Shown in pieces: positions 17,650 to 26,348 of a DNA stretch of 64,000 nucleotides. Within the stretch, counting starts at the first letter, position 1. Every line of letters starts with the position of its first letter. The notes beneath the pieces were generated by a model. That model had not been told where the DNA came from and searched no databases. It saw nothing but the letters and a program-made list of their open reading frames with translations. The position numbers and the translations under genes were made by a program. Origin of the DNA: Paludibacter sp. GTDB taxonomy: Bacteria > Bacteroidota > Bacteroidia > Bacteroidales > Paludibacteraceae. The stretch spans positions 512,066-576,065 of the forward strand of contig NZ_WASO01000014.1 of the NCBI RefSeq assembly GCF_009712605.1, in the 5' to 3' direction.

Positions 17650-18618
17650 ATGATAAAAACTGGAATAATTGGCGGAGCCGGTTACACAGCCGGAGAATTG
17701 CTCAGATTGCTTATCAATCACCCTGAAGTAGAAATTACGTTTGTACACAGCGGAAGCAATGCCGGAAACAAAATTACGGCAGTACACAGCGGTTTGCTCG
17801 GAGAAACCGACCTTGTTTTTACCGATAGTCTGGAATTGTTACCGGCAATAGACCTGCTTTTTTTCTGCACAGCGCATGGCGATACAAAGAAATTCATTGA
17901 CAGTCATGAATTGCCGGCAAGCCTAAAAATCATTGACTTGTCGACCGACTACCGGGCAAAAAGAGATGACCACGATTTTGTGTACGGACTCCCGGAGCTT
18001 AATCATGATGACATCGTCAAAGCTCAACATATTGCTAATCCGGGATGCTTTGCTACCGCGATTCAGCTGGCGGTATTACCTTTAGCAAAAAACGGTTTAT
18101 TGAACGAAGTACATGTGAACGCCATTACGGGTTCTACCGGAGCCGGGGTGAAACCGGGTTCTACCACACACTTCAGTTGGAGGAACGACAACATTTCGGT
18201 TTACAAAGCATTTGAGCACCAACATCTTGCCGAAATAACACAGTCGATAAAGCAATTACAATCATCATTTGAAGCTCCGATTAATTTCATCCCTGTGCGC
18301 GGAGACTTTGCCAGAGGAATCTTTGCAACGGTTTATACCGAATGCGATCTCACTATCGAAGAAGCAAAGAAATTATACAGCGATTATTATCTTGCCCATC
18401 CGTTTACCATTGTTGCTGACAGTAACCCGGATTTGAAACAAGTGATCAACACCAACAAATGTGTGTTGCACCTGGAAAAACATGGCAATAAGTTGCTGAT
18501 AATATCCGTTATCGACAATCTGTTGAAAGGGGCTTCGGGACAGGCCGTCCATAACATGAACCTGATTTTCGGGCTTCCCGAAAACACGGGACTAAAGCTC
18601 AAACCGATCGCTTTCTGA
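17650..18618 (+). CDS. argC: N-acyl-gamma-glutamyl-phosphate reductase
   Basis: ArgC reduces N-acyl-glutamyl phosphate with NADPH to the semialdehyde. The Rossmann motif GIIGGAGYTAGELLRLL is at residues 5-21. The catalytic Cys133 is in NPGCFAT, and GSTGAGVKPG and PVRGDFARGIF follow. 322 residues is normal for the Bacteroidota branch, where the substrate is probably N-succinylated. It is separated from argR-GNAT-argG by the padR and trmD genes and follows trmD-DUF1294 as the last gene before a strong bidirectional terminator. Confidence 0.93.
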   Translation: MIKTGIIGGAGYTAGELLRLLINHPEVEITFVHSGSNAGNKITAVHSGLLGETDLVFTDSLELLPAIDLLFFCTAHGDTKKFIDSHELPASLKIIDLSTDYRAKRDDHDFVYGLPELNHDDIVKAQHIANPGCFATAIQLAVLPLAKNGLLNEVHVNAITGSTGAGVKPGSTTHFSWRNDNISVYKAFEHQHLAEITQSIKQLQSSFEAPINFIPVRGDFARGIFATVYTECDLTIEEAKKLYSDYYLAHPFTIVADSNPDLKQVINTNKCVLHLEKHGNKLLIISVIDNLLKGASGQAVHNMNLIFGLPENTGLKLKPIAF

Positions 18619-18635
18619 TATTGATTATACCATAT

Positions 18636-18681
18636 AAAACAAACCCCGAAGAATCTGTTGAATTTCTTCGGGGTTTGTTTT
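18636..18681. terminator. Bidirectional terminator
   Basis: An 18-bp perfect stem (AAAACAAACCCCGAAGAA with its complement) and a 10-nt loop, with A- and T-rich flanks, separate the convergent argC and Big_5 lipoprotein genes. Confidence 0.85.
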
Positions 18682-18688
18682 ATATCAA

Positions 18689-20554
18689 TTAGCGGCCTCC
18701 GCTGCTACCTGATTTCTCGGGCTTTTTTACTATTTCTCTTGGCTTTTGCTTGTCAAGTGGAATTTCTGTCGGATTCCAGTCCTGCTCAATATCCCAATTG
18801 GCCCGCAATGTGATTTTTGAAGGGAAATAATAGACCTGTTCCGGATCACGCTTCTGCTTGTAATTACCGGTATCCCAGTGTCCGTTATCATTCGCGTCGA
18901 TATACATTCGCAGGTAATAATCGCCAGGGAGTAAATAACTGAATGTATTCTGGCTCGGTTTTGCCTTTAGGGTTCTTACCACTTCATCTTTATTATTCAG
19001 CAACTCCAATACTGTATGCTCTGTAAACGGAGCAAGGTTGATTATAAGCGACGCATAATCTTCCAAAGCCCTTACTTTGAACGCTTGCTTGTAAGTATCG
19101 TTCACCAAGCCTTTCCAGTTGGTAAACATCGCCGAATCCATCTCCAGTTTATAGTGGGTATCTGGTTTCCATGGATATGACATGGAATAAATCAATCCGA
19201 CATCATCATCCCGTTTAAGATGCATGACCGCAGGCTTCCAAAGCGTATCCACCTTCACGTAAAAATGCAGTTTGGATGAATCGATCTTCACCACCGGCGA
19301 CTCAAATTTGAAATAAATGCGTCTATCAATATCTACATCCTGTCCCAAATCGGAATTAATTCTCCATGTTTCAACTTTCTTCTTAGTTTCTTTCCCCGCT
19401 TTGCTGTTCGTCGCTGCAGAAGCTTTTTTGGGGTGATGAAATTTGAACAAAAGAGTATCTGTGGTGGCAATCAGGTTGCCCACCGAATCTGACTTGTGAT
19501 AATACAATGCCATTTTAAGCGTATCCATCTTTGCCGCAATTGTATCTTTAATCCAATAAGACAACGTATCATTTTTTATACTACGTTGCAACAACGGAGG
19601 TTGCTTCCATTTAAAATTCAATGGCTTAAGAACAGGCAGCGTATCATTTTTCGCACCAAAAAAGAGAGTTATCTTATCCTGAGTTAACCGTTCGCTCTTC
19701 ACTAAGCGCTGACGCGAAAACTCTTCTTTATAATAGCGCAAAACAAGCGTATCCGGCAAAAACCGGACATAGTTCACTTTCATTATGGTATCAATCTTAG
19801 CAGAATCTGTTCGAATAGTATCGTTTCGCACATCCATTTTAGAAGATGTCTGAACAGGATTGGAATACACCGCTACACCTTCAGCCGGCTGATCAAAGAA
19901 GAAATTACCGTTCTGGTCATTCAAAGCAAACACCCGGTACTTTCCATTGCGAACCCCCTTGATTGAAAACGTTCCTTTTTCACTGGTTTTTGCAACTCGC
20001 AGCAATGGAATATGCGTAAAAGCAGAATCATTCAAATTTCCATGAATTCCGGCAATAATATTCGGAACTGGATCGAGCGTATGAGCATCCAGAACCGTAC
20101 CGGCAATCTGCATCGTGTCAATAGACGCACCTGTGGAGAAACTAAATGCAAAATTTTTCAGTACATTCTTCTCGTTATTGTCAGCCAGAGATTCTCCAAA
20201 ATCAATTGTGTAGGTCGTATTTGCCTTGAGTGAATCGTTCAACACAATCGACACTCTCTTACCGATAGCTTTAATCGTTGCCGGTTCAATCTGCGCCGGA
20301 GAAACAACGACTTTTTCTGACGGATTCGTTAATTGAACTATTTCGTCAAAATAAAGATCAATATGTTTCGCTGTTACATTTGTTTGTTGCACAGCAGGAA
20401 CACTTCTCAACAAAACCGGAGGAGTAATATCCTTAGGTCCGCCGGTAGGACCCATTCCCCTGTTCGCACAAGCTATCAGCAAAACACTGAAAACTAAAAC
20501 TATAAAATAGCTGAATGTATTATATCTGAATTCCATCTGAAAGGAAATACGCAT
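18689..20554 (-). CDS. Big_5 (SbsA Ig-like) lipoprotein
   Basis: About 620 residues. The lipoprotein signal ends in LLIAC. A Big_5/SbsA Ig-like domain follows at ~40-145 (GGPKDITPPVLLRSVPA, HIDLYFDEIVQL, TTYTIDFGESLADNNEKN). A carboxypeptidase-regulatory-like segment (~148-215, VRNGKYRVFALNDQNGNFFF) comes next, then beta-rich C-terminal modules ending in YYLRMYIDANDNGHWDTGNY. This is a common Bacteroidota envelope lipoprotein of unknown role. The last residues are Ser/Gly-rich. An alternative start six codons in (MEFRYNTF) gives a better signal peptide. Confidence 0.8.
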   Translation of the reverse strand: MRISFQMEFRYNTFSYFIVLVFSVLLIACANRGMGPTGGPKDITPPVLLRSVPAVQQTNVTAKHIDLYFDEIVQLTNPSEKVVVSPAQIEPATIKAIGKRVSIVLNDSLKANTTYTIDFGESLADNNEKNVLKNFAFSFSTGASIDTMQIAGTVLDAHTLDPVPNIIAGIHGNLNDSAFTHIPLLRVAKTSEKGTFSIKGVRNGKYRVFALNDQNGNFFFDQPAEGVAVYSNPVQTSSKMDVRNDTIRTDSAKIDTIMKVNYVRFLPDTLVLRYYKEEFSRQRLVKSERLTQDKITLFFGAKNDTLPVLKPLNFKWKQPPLLQRSIKNDTLSYWIKDTIAAKMDTLKMALYYHKSDSVGNLIATTDTLLFKFHHPKKASAATNSKAGKETKKKVETWRINSDLGQDVDIDRRIYFKFESPVVKIDSSKLHFYVKVDTLWKPAVMHLKRDDDVGLIYSMSYPWKPDTHYKLEMDSAMFTNWKGLVNDTYKQAFKVRALEDYASLIINLAPFTEHTVLELLNNKDEVVRTLKAKPSQNTFSYLLPGDYYLRMYIDANDNGHWDTGNYKQKRDPEQVYYFPSKITLRANWDIEQDWNPTEIPLDKQKPREIVKKPEKSGSSGGR

Positions 20555-20741
20555 TTAATTAATTAAGGCACAAAAGTACGAATGTTTTTCGATTTACGAT
20601 AGCAAAACTAAAATGGAGGCAACCTCCAATTACAAAAGACTTTATCTTTCAATACGGTTTTATTTAAAATGAGCCAACAAGAAAAATGACTTCAACGTTG
20701 TTTTTTCTTAATATTAACATCTCTCACAATAGACTTTTTTC

Positions 20742-20749
20742 TATCTTTG
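20742..20749 (+). promoter_or_regulatory. Putative promoter of the ftsQAZ operon
   Basis: TATCTTTG matches TAnnTTTG and lies 11 nt upstream of the ftsQ ATG at 20761. Transcription would start close to that ATG, which supports this start over the in-frame ATG at 20686. Confidence 0.5.
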
Positions 20750-20760
20750 TCTCCTATATT

Positions 20761-21552
20761 ATGAAAATTCGCTGGAAAATAGTATTCATTTCAATCGGCT
20801 GTTTATTAGTCGTTTCCTACTTGATTTTTGCCGGAGTCTCGTTTTCAGGCAGATTATCGACTGAGGTTTGTCATGGTGTGCAGGTTACTGTGGAAGACAG
20901 CTCAAAAATTGGATTCATCACCTCAAAAGAAGTATTCAGATTGCTTGAGAGCCGCAATCTAAATCTGGTCGGTCAAACGATGAAACATATCGATATCGGA
21001 AAAATTGAACGCGAAATCAGGAAAAACCCGTACATTGACAAGGTAGATTGCTACAAAACACTTGACGGAAATGTCAAAATCAGCGTCTGGCAACGACAGC
21101 CTATCGTACATGTGATGACTACCGAAAATTACTATTTGGACAACGATTTTCACAAAATGCCATTTGTACCCGGATATTCCACATACGTACCTATCGTTTC
21201 GGGAACTGTGAGTCAAACATATATCCGCTACAAGCTATTCCCTTTCATTCGCTTTCTTCAGGGGAATGAGTTTTGGAACGCTCAGATTGAACAAATTTAT
21301 GTACAAAACGATTCTACAGTGGAGTTAGTTCCCAGAGTCGGTGACTATATTATCAACTTAGGATCTGTAGACCGATACGAACAAAAGCTTGGGAAACTGA
21401 TGGAGCTTTACAACAAAGCTTTTAACACGATCGGATGGAACCGATATTCCTATATAGATTTGCAATACAGGGACAAAGTGATTTGTTCAAAGAAATCGGA
21501 TGAACCCGTTCCCGTAAAGCAGGAAGTGGAAGGTAGCGAACCAATACAATAA
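20761..21552 (+). CDS. ftsQ: Cell division protein FtsQ/DivIB
   Basis: A 263-residue bitopic protein of the divisome. It has a short cytoplasmic N-terminus, one transmembrane helix (~7-25, IVFISIGCLLVVSYLIFAG), and a periplasmic POTRA-like region (~40-110; SKEVFRLLESRNLNLVG, IEREIRKNPYIDKVDCYKTL). The beta domain follows with NYYLDNDFHKMPFVPGYSTY and YIDLQYRDKVI. Sequence identity between FtsQ proteins is low; the position before ftsA and the domain order make the call. It is the first gene here; murG/murC, which usually precede it, are absent. Confidence 0.9.
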   Translation: MKIRWKIVFISIGCLLVVSYLIFAGVSFSGRLSTEVCHGVQVTVEDSSKIGFITSKEVFRLLESRNLNLVGQTMKHIDIGKIEREIRKNPYIDKVDCYKTLDGNVKISVWQRQPIVHVMTTENYYLDNDFHKMPFVPGYSTYVPIVSGTVSQTYIRYKLFPFIRFLQGNEFWNAQIEQIYVQNDSTVELVPRVGDYIINLGSVDRYEQKLGKLMELYNKAFNTIGWNRYSYIDLQYRDKVICSKKSDEPVPVKQEVEGSEPIQ

Positions 21553-21578
21553 GAATTAAGGTAAGGAAGAAAAAGATT

Positions 21579-22901
21579 ATGGATACAAACAATATATACG
21601 TTGCCCTTAATATCGGAAGTTCCGAAATTACAGCAATGGCCGTTCAGAAAAACGAAGAAGGTCAGCTACGAGTTCTGGGTGTCGAAACCGGCAATTCGGA
21701 AGGTGTCCGCTATGGGGAAATTATCAACCCCAGTAGTGCCAGTGCTGTCGTAAACCGCTTACTCAAGCTTTTGGAAAACCGCATTGGACGAGATATCGGG
21801 CAGATATATGTAGGGCTTAACGGGCGTTCACTTAAAACGCTCAAAGCATCCAACGGGCGTCAATTGAACAGCGGTGCTGAAGTTACAGACGTACTCCTTC
21901 ACGAAATGATTAGTGAAGTTAGAGACGCAAAAACTGAACAAGGCGCCATTTACGAAGTCTACATGCAGGAAACCAGAGTTGATGATGAAATTGAACCATC
22001 ACCAATTGGTTGTCTGTGCGAAAAGATCGTGGCAAACTACCGCGTTATATTAGGCAAACCTGAACTCAAAACCAATATTGAGCGGTGTATAGAACGAACC
22101 GGATACGGGCTGGTCAACACCCCTATTCAAATTGTAACGACGGCAGACGCTCTTTTATCCAACATTGAAAAAGAGCAGGGCTGTGTATTAGTCGATTTCG
22201 GGGCTCATTGTACCTCGCTTGCAATCTTCCACCACGGTTACCTGCGTTATTTATCGGTAATTCCGTTAGGCGGAAAAAATATCACCAAAGATATTACCAG
22301 TCTCGAACTACCGGAAAATATTGCCGAGCAAATCAAAATTCAGTTTGCCAATGCAATACGATCCACAGTAAATCCATCGCAGCGCATCACTATAAAATCG
22401 GAAATACCGGGGATGGAGCCGAAACGGATACCGCTTCAAACGCTCGCTATGGTTACCGAAGCACGTGCGGGCGAGATTCTGGATCTGATTTTTGTACATA
22501 TTCAAAAATCAGGGTTAGCCGGACATTTGGGAGCTGGCATTATTATTACCGGGAATGCGTCCAAACTGCAAAACCTGGATGCCCTCATACAACAAAAAAC
22601 ACAACTACCGGTTCGTCTCGGGACACACAACCTGCATCTGGAAGACGGCACCAACGAACGTTATTATGACATTCGTTATTCTCCGTTGGTCGGGCTCCTA
22701 TTGTCGGCTGATATGGACTGTGCCTATCAGGAAGAAGAAAAAGCTATTGAGACCGGCAAGCCGGAAAAACCGCAAAAGCCAGCTAAACCGCCTAAAATCA
22801 AGCGCAACAACGTTTTCAATAAAATCGGAGGCAAAGTTGCCAACAGCTTAATAAACTTATTCAGCGAAGAAGAGGAATCTTCGAACGAAAACAAGAATTA
22901 A
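21579..22901 (+). CDS. ftsA: Cell division protein FtsA
   Basis: FtsA is the actin-like ATPase that tethers FtsZ to the membrane. It carries phosphate motifs YVALNIGSSEITAMAV (~7-22) and GCVLVDFGAHCTSLAIF (~197-213), the 1C subdomain, and GLAGHLGAGIIITGNASKLQ (~308-327). The C-terminus has a Lys/Pro-rich linker and an amphipathic end (NKIGGKVANSLINLFS) that would be the membrane-targeting helix, followed by an acidic tail. 440 residues. It lies 26 nt after ftsQ and 35 nt before ftsZ. Confidence 0.95.
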   Translation: MDTNNIYVALNIGSSEITAMAVQKNEEGQLRVLGVETGNSEGVRYGEIINPSSASAVVNRLLKLLENRIGRDIGQIYVGLNGRSLKTLKASNGRQLNSGAEVTDVLLHEMISEVRDAKTEQGAIYEVYMQETRVDDEIEPSPIGCLCEKIVANYRVILGKPELKTNIERCIERTGYGLVNTPIQIVTTADALLSNIEKEQGCVLVDFGAHCTSLAIFHHGYLRYLSVIPLGGKNITKDITSLELPENIAEQIKIQFANAIRSTVNPSQRITIKSEIPGMEPKRIPLQTLAMVTEARAGEILDLIFVHIQKSGLAGHLGAGIIITGNASKLQNLDALIQQKTQLPVRLGTHNLHLEDGTNERYYDIRYSPLVGLLLSADMDCAYQEEEKAIETGKPEKPQKPAKPPKIKRNNVFNKIGGKVANSLINLFSEEEESSNENKN

Positions 22902-22936
22902 TTCTAACGAATTGAAAATCATAACTCAACAATACT

Positions 22937-24253
22937 ATGGGACAGGACAACGACTTAATTGATTTCATCCTTCCGATGGAAACCACTTCTATCATTAAAG
23001 TAATCGGTGTAGGAGGTGGCGGCGGTAACGCGGTAAACCACATGTTTCACCGTGGCATCACCGACGTAACCTTCATTGTATGCAACACCGACAATCAGGC
23101 TCTTCAAAAGTCGCCCGTGCCCATTAAAATTCAGCTTGGTGCGGAAATTACCGAAGGACTGGGTGCCGGCGGACGTCCCGAACGCGCAAAAGATGCAGCA
23201 ATGGAGTCGTTAGCCGATATTGAAAAAGTGCTTAGTTCCAACACCAAAATGGTTTTTATCACTGCCGGAATGGGTGGCGGAACAGGAACAGGAGCTGCGC
23301 CTGTTGTTGCAAAGGTAGCTAAAGACATGGGCATCCTGACGGTAGGTATCGTAACTATCCCGTTTGCTTTCGAAGGCAAGAAGAAAATCGCTCAGGCTTT
23401 GGACGGCGTGGACGAAATGGCAAAATACGTTGATGCTCTGCTTGTAATCAACAACGAAAAGCTCCGTTTGATCTATCCCGACCTTGAACTGTCGAATGCA
23501 TTTGCTCAGGCCGATGATGTATTGACCAATGCCGCAAAAGGAATTGCCGAAATCATTACCGTTCCCGGGTATATCAACGTTGACTTTGCCGACGTATACA
23601 CCATCATGAAAGAAGGTGGCGTTGCCATCATGAACACCGGTTTTGCAGAAGGTGAAAACCGTGTAAGCCGTGCCATAGAGGATGCGCTTCACTCTCCGCT
23701 GCTCAACAACAGCGATATACGTGGTGCTAAGAAAATATTACTGAATGTCTATTGTTCCAACTCGAACCAAATCAAGATGGAAGAAGTGGCCGAAATCAAC
23801 CGCTTCATGGAATCTACCGGTTCGGATATGGAAGTGATCTGGGGTGCAAGTTTCGAAGACGGATTGGAAGACAAGGTAAAAATTACAATTATAGCTACCG
23901 GTTTCGGCATCGATCAGATTCCCGATATGATTGGAGACAAGAATATCGAAGAACTTCATTTTGCAAAGAAGTCGAAAGAGCCGGAACTGGAGATAATTCG
24001 TCCTGTGATTGCGACAGCGCCTGTAGTGGAAGCGCCTAAACCATCGCCCACGCCTGCGCCGGCAGCAACTCCGACCCCTACTCCTCAGGCAGAACCACTG
24101 CAACCGGCTTCCAACAAGCAAATGGACAGGTTCTACGGCAACACAATAAAAAAAGACATGTCGCAATTGAGCTTCATGCTGGAAGATATTGACAATGACG
24201 ACACTTTGTCTGAAATTGAGAATACGCCTGCATATCTGCGCAAACAAAAATAA
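22937..24253 (+). CDS. ftsZ: Cell division protein FtsZ
   Basis: FtsZ is the tubulin-like GTPase that forms the division ring. The N-terminal loop is IKVIGVGGGGGNAVNHM (~20-36). The tubulin signature GMGGGTGTGAAP is at ~112-123 and the T7 loop NVDFADVYTIM at ~215-225. A Pro/Ala-rich linker (~350-400, alternating TP/AP repeats) leads to the conserved C-terminal peptide (IENTPAYLRKQK) that binds FtsA. 438 residues, typical of Bacteroidota. Confidence 0.97.
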   Translation: MGQDNDLIDFILPMETTSIIKVIGVGGGGGNAVNHMFHRGITDVTFIVCNTDNQALQKSPVPIKIQLGAEITEGLGAGGRPERAKDAAMESLADIEKVLSSNTKMVFITAGMGGGTGTGAAPVVAKVAKDMGILTVGIVTIPFAFEGKKKIAQALDGVDEMAKYVDALLVINNEKLRLIYPDLELSNAFAQADDVLTNAAKGIAEIITVPGYINVDFADVYTIMKEGGVAIMNTGFAEGENRVSRAIEDALHSPLLNNSDIRGAKKILLNVYCSNSNQIKMEEVAEINRFMESTGSDMEVIWGASFEDGLEDKVKITIIATGFGIDQIPDMIGDKNIEELHFAKKSKEPELEIIRPVIATAPVVEAPKPSPTPAPAATPTPTPQAEPLQPASNKQMDRFYGNTIKKDMSQLSFMLEDIDNDDTLSEIENTPAYLRKQK

Positions 24254-24297
24254 TTTTAATCCGTTACACAAGGATACTAACCTGAAAAATAAACGTT

Positions 24298-24753
24298 ATG
24301 GGACTTTTTGAAAAAGTGAGTGATGATATTAAGGCTGCAATGCTTGCCAAAGAAAAAGTAAAACTGGAAGCTCTCCGTGGAATTAAGAAAGAATTTCTTG
24401 AAGCAAAAACAGCCAAAGGATCAGATGGAGAACTTACGGACGAACAGGCAGTGAAAATTCTGCAAAAGATGGTAAAACAGCGTAAGGATTCTGCTTCTAT
24501 TTACACAGAACAAGGCCGTCCTGAGTTAGCTGAAACCGAACTGGCTGAAGCCACCGTAATCGAAGCTTATCTTCCACAGCAAATGAGTGACGAAGAATTG
24601 ACCGCTGCCATTCAGGCTATTGTAGCACAGGTTGGCGCTACAGGCCCGAAAGAAATGGGTAAAGTAATGGGAGTTGCAAGCAAACAGTTGGCCGGTAAAG
24701 CTGAAGGCAGATTGATTTCAGAAAAAGTAAAAAGCATTCTCAATTCTCTATAA
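24298..24753 (+). CDS. GatB/YqeY domain protein
   Basis: A 151-residue YqeY-family protein. It shows KVSDDIKAAMLAKEKVKLEALRGIK at the N-terminus, QKMVKQRKDSASIYTEQGRPELAE in the middle, and a C-terminal GPKEMGKVMGVASKQLAGKA segment resembling the tail domain of the GatB amidotransferase subunit. It may bind tRNA; function is not established. Its position behind ftsZ is conserved in Bacteroidales. It is the last gene before a terminator. Confidence 0.9.
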   Translation: MGLFEKVSDDIKAAMLAKEKVKLEALRGIKKEFLEAKTAKGSDGELTDEQAVKILQKMVKQRKDSASIYTEQGRPELAETELAEATVIEAYLPQQMSDEELTAAIQAIVAQVGATGPKEMGKVMGVASKQLAGKAEGRLISEKVKSILNSL

Positions 24754-24769
24754 TATAATTCATTGAAAT

Positions 24770-24810
24770 AAAACAGAATATCTATTCGTAGCTGTTCTGT
24801 TTTATTTTTT
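24770..24810 (+). terminator. Terminator of the ftsQAZ-yqeY operon
   Basis: AAAACAGAA pairs with TTCTGTTTT around a 16-nt loop, followed by ATTTTTT. Confidence 0.75.
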
Positions 24811-24819
24811 TATAATTAT

Positions 24820-24865
24820 TTTCCATTGGAAATTATTTATTTTGGAAATTATCATTTTACCTTTG
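24820..24865 (+). promoter_or_regulatory. Promoter and probable MarR operator
   Basis: TACCTTTG at 24858-24865 is a TAnnTTTG box. Upstream, TTGGAAATTAT occurs twice (24826-24836 and 24842-24852), and TTTCCA-T-TGGAAA forms a palindrome. Such repeats around the promoter are expected for an autoregulated MarR protein. Confidence 0.45.
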
Positions 24866-24883
24866 CATCAAAATAGAAGAGAA

Positions 24884-25246
24884 ATGAACGATACACAAAG
24901 AGCAAATTGTATATGCACGCTGCGTAACATTTACAAAGCCATCGGAGAATGCGAGCAACAACTGATACAAGAATTCGGGTTAAATCTGAATGAGGCGATG
25001 ACTCTTTGTACGCTGAACAATCAATCCTTGTGTGCTTCCGAGATTGCAGAAGCGGCTGGAATGCAATGTTCACAGACATCCAAAGTCATCAAGTCGCTTG
25101 AAGATAAAGGCCTTTTAGAACGCCAACTAGGCAAATCAGACAAAAGGAATATGTTTTTTGTACTGACCGAAACAGGCGACAAAGTGCAGAAACAAATAAC
25201 ACAGCATCAACTCTGTGTTCCTGAAATACTCAAACAGTTCATTTAG
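24884..25246 (+). CDS. MarR family transcriptional regulator
   Basis: 120 residues from ATG 24884 (MNDTQRANCICTLRNIY); the longer frame to 24842 overlaps the promoter. The winged helix is NQSLCASEIAEAAGMQCSQT SKVIKSLEDKGLLERQLGKS with the wing DKRNMFFVLTETG. Several cysteines (residues ~9, ~11 and ~26 in particular, plus one in the DNA-binding helix) could allow redox sensing. It leads a run of redox-related genes in the same direction (DUF6132, thioredoxin, ferredoxin) and probably controls them. Confidence 0.85.
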   Translation: MNDTQRANCICTLRNIYKAIGECEQQLIQEFGLNLNEAMTLCTLNNQSLCASEIAEAAGMQCSQTSKVIKSLEDKGLLERQLGKSDKRNMFFVLTETGDKVQKQITQHQLCVPEILKQFI

Positions 25247-25283
25247 CTCCAAATCATCTGATATTTTCTAAACAATATACACA

Positions 25284-25523
25284 ATGAGACAAAAAATTCT
25301 TCAATTCATAAAAAAGAACATACTGATAGTTGCCGGTATTGCCGTCGGAGCAATAGGAGGATTTCTTTACTGGAATTTCGTAGGATGTACGTCCGGGCAC
25401 TGCCCCATCACCAGCTCGCCGGTCAATAGCACGCTATACGGAGCACTCATGGGAGGTCTGCTATTCAGCATGGGTAAGCCGGACAAAAAGAAAGACAAAG
25501 AAAAACCTGATACAACAGAATAA
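25284..25523 (+). CDS. DUF6132 family small membrane protein
   Basis: 79 residues with a transmembrane helix (~12-32, ILIVAGIAVGAIGGFLYW), a Cys-containing loop GCTSGHCPITSSPVNSTLYG, a second hydrophobic stretch (GALMGGLLFSM), and a charged tail. The loop sequence is diagnostic of DUF6132, which resembles YtkA/rhodanese-linked membrane proteins in sulfur metabolism loci. The CxxxxC pair may be redox active. Function unknown; it sits between the MarR and thioredoxin genes. Confidence 0.75.
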   Translation: MRQKILQFIKKNILIVAGIAVGAIGGFLYWNFVGCTSGHCPITSSPVNSTLYGALMGGLLFSMGKPDKKKDKEKPDTTE

Positions 25524-25541
25524 TTTCAAAAACGAATTCAC

Positions 25542-26024
25542 ATGACCCGCACATTATTATTCAGCATCATATTGGCATTCACGACGCTATCGTGCAGTGC
25601 AAAAAAAGAAACAAAAACAGTGAACAACAAACAAACAGAAAATAAAATGGGAACAATAGAACTAACTAAAGCAGATTTTCTTACCAAAGTGATGAACTTC
25701 GAGAAAAATCCCAAAGACTGGGTTTTTCTGGGTAACAAACCGTGTATCATAGACTTTTATGCCAATTGGTGTGGTCCCTGCAAAATGCTTTCACCCATCA
25801 TGGAAGAGCTTTCGCATGAATACGCCGGCAAAGTCGACTTTTACAAAATAAACACAGAAGAACAACAAGAGCTTGCTGCCTTATTCGGAATACAAAGCAT
25901 CCCCAGCATTCTATTCTGCCCGATGGGAGAAAAACCTCAAATGGCAATGGGAGCGCTACCTAAAGAGACCCTAAAACAGGCAATCAATGAAGTCTTGTTG
26001 AAAAAGGCTGAAGCAGTAAAATAA
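25542..26024 (+). CDS. Thioredoxin-domain lipoprotein
   Basis: A 160-residue exported thioredoxin. The lipoprotein signal ends in TLSC (Cys18). A polar linker follows, then a thioredoxin fold with the active site WCGPC (~76-80) and the cis-Pro loop QSIPSILFCPMG. It probably faces the periplasm, tethered to a membrane, and reduces disulfides or sulfur substrates there. The next gene begins 5 nt downstream. Confidence 0.9.
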   Translation: MTRTLLFSIILAFTTLSCSAKKETKTVNNKQTENKMGTIELTKADFLTKVMNFEKNPKDWVFLGNKPCIIDFYANWCGPCKMLSPIMEELSHEYAGKVDFYKINTEEQQELAALFGIQSIPSILFCPMGEKPQMAMGALPKETLKQAINEVLLKKAEAVK

Positions 26025-26029
26025 AAAAT

Positions 26030-26233
26030 ATGGCTTTGATAATCGACAGCAATCTATGTCCTCAAAACCATAGATGCCCCTTGATAAATATATGCCCCAC
26101 AGGAGCCATCACTCAAGCCGGATTCGGTTTACCAGTGATTGATCGTTCCAAATGCATTCAATGTGGTAAATGTGTCAGGAAATGCGGAATGGCGGCCATT
26201 CACGCAGATCCGGTTAGTATGGCCATGCAATAA
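26030..26233 (+). CDS. Small 4Fe-4S ferredoxin-like protein
   Basis: 67 residues. The C-terminal cysteine set CIQCGKCVRKCGMAA is a normal CX2CX2CX3C cluster ligand group. The N-terminal set LCPQNHRCPLINICPTGA has altered CX5CX4CP spacing, so the first cluster may be atypical or bind differently. It is the last gene of the MarR-led redox operon and may pass electrons to the thioredoxin/DUF6132 partners (inference). A terminator follows. Confidence 0.8.
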   Translation: MALIIDSNLCPQNHRCPLINICPTGAITQAGFGLPVIDRSKCIQCGKCVRKCGMAAIHADPVSMAMQ

Positions 26234-26282
26234 CGGATTCAGCCGACAGACAAGAAAAACCACTTTAATTGCAAAAAATTTT

Positions 26283-26318
26283 CCCTACTTTTGTACGTTA
26301 AAAAGTAGGGATTTTTTT
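26283..26318 (+). terminator. Terminator with an embedded TAnnTTTG box
   Basis: CCCTACTTTT pairs with AAAAGTAGGG around an 8-nt loop, followed by ATTTTTTT. The left arm contains TACTTTTG (26286-26293), which fits the -7 promoter element, so the same DNA may end the redox operon and start the DUF4199 transcript. Confidence 0.75.
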
Positions 26319-26348
26319 ATTTAAACGACACTGATACTGATTCAATAA

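Noticed and set aside
20686..20760. Earlier ATG start for ftsQ
   Set aside because: A TAnnTTTG promoter box lies between it and the ATG at 20761, so the early ATG would be upstream of the transcript.
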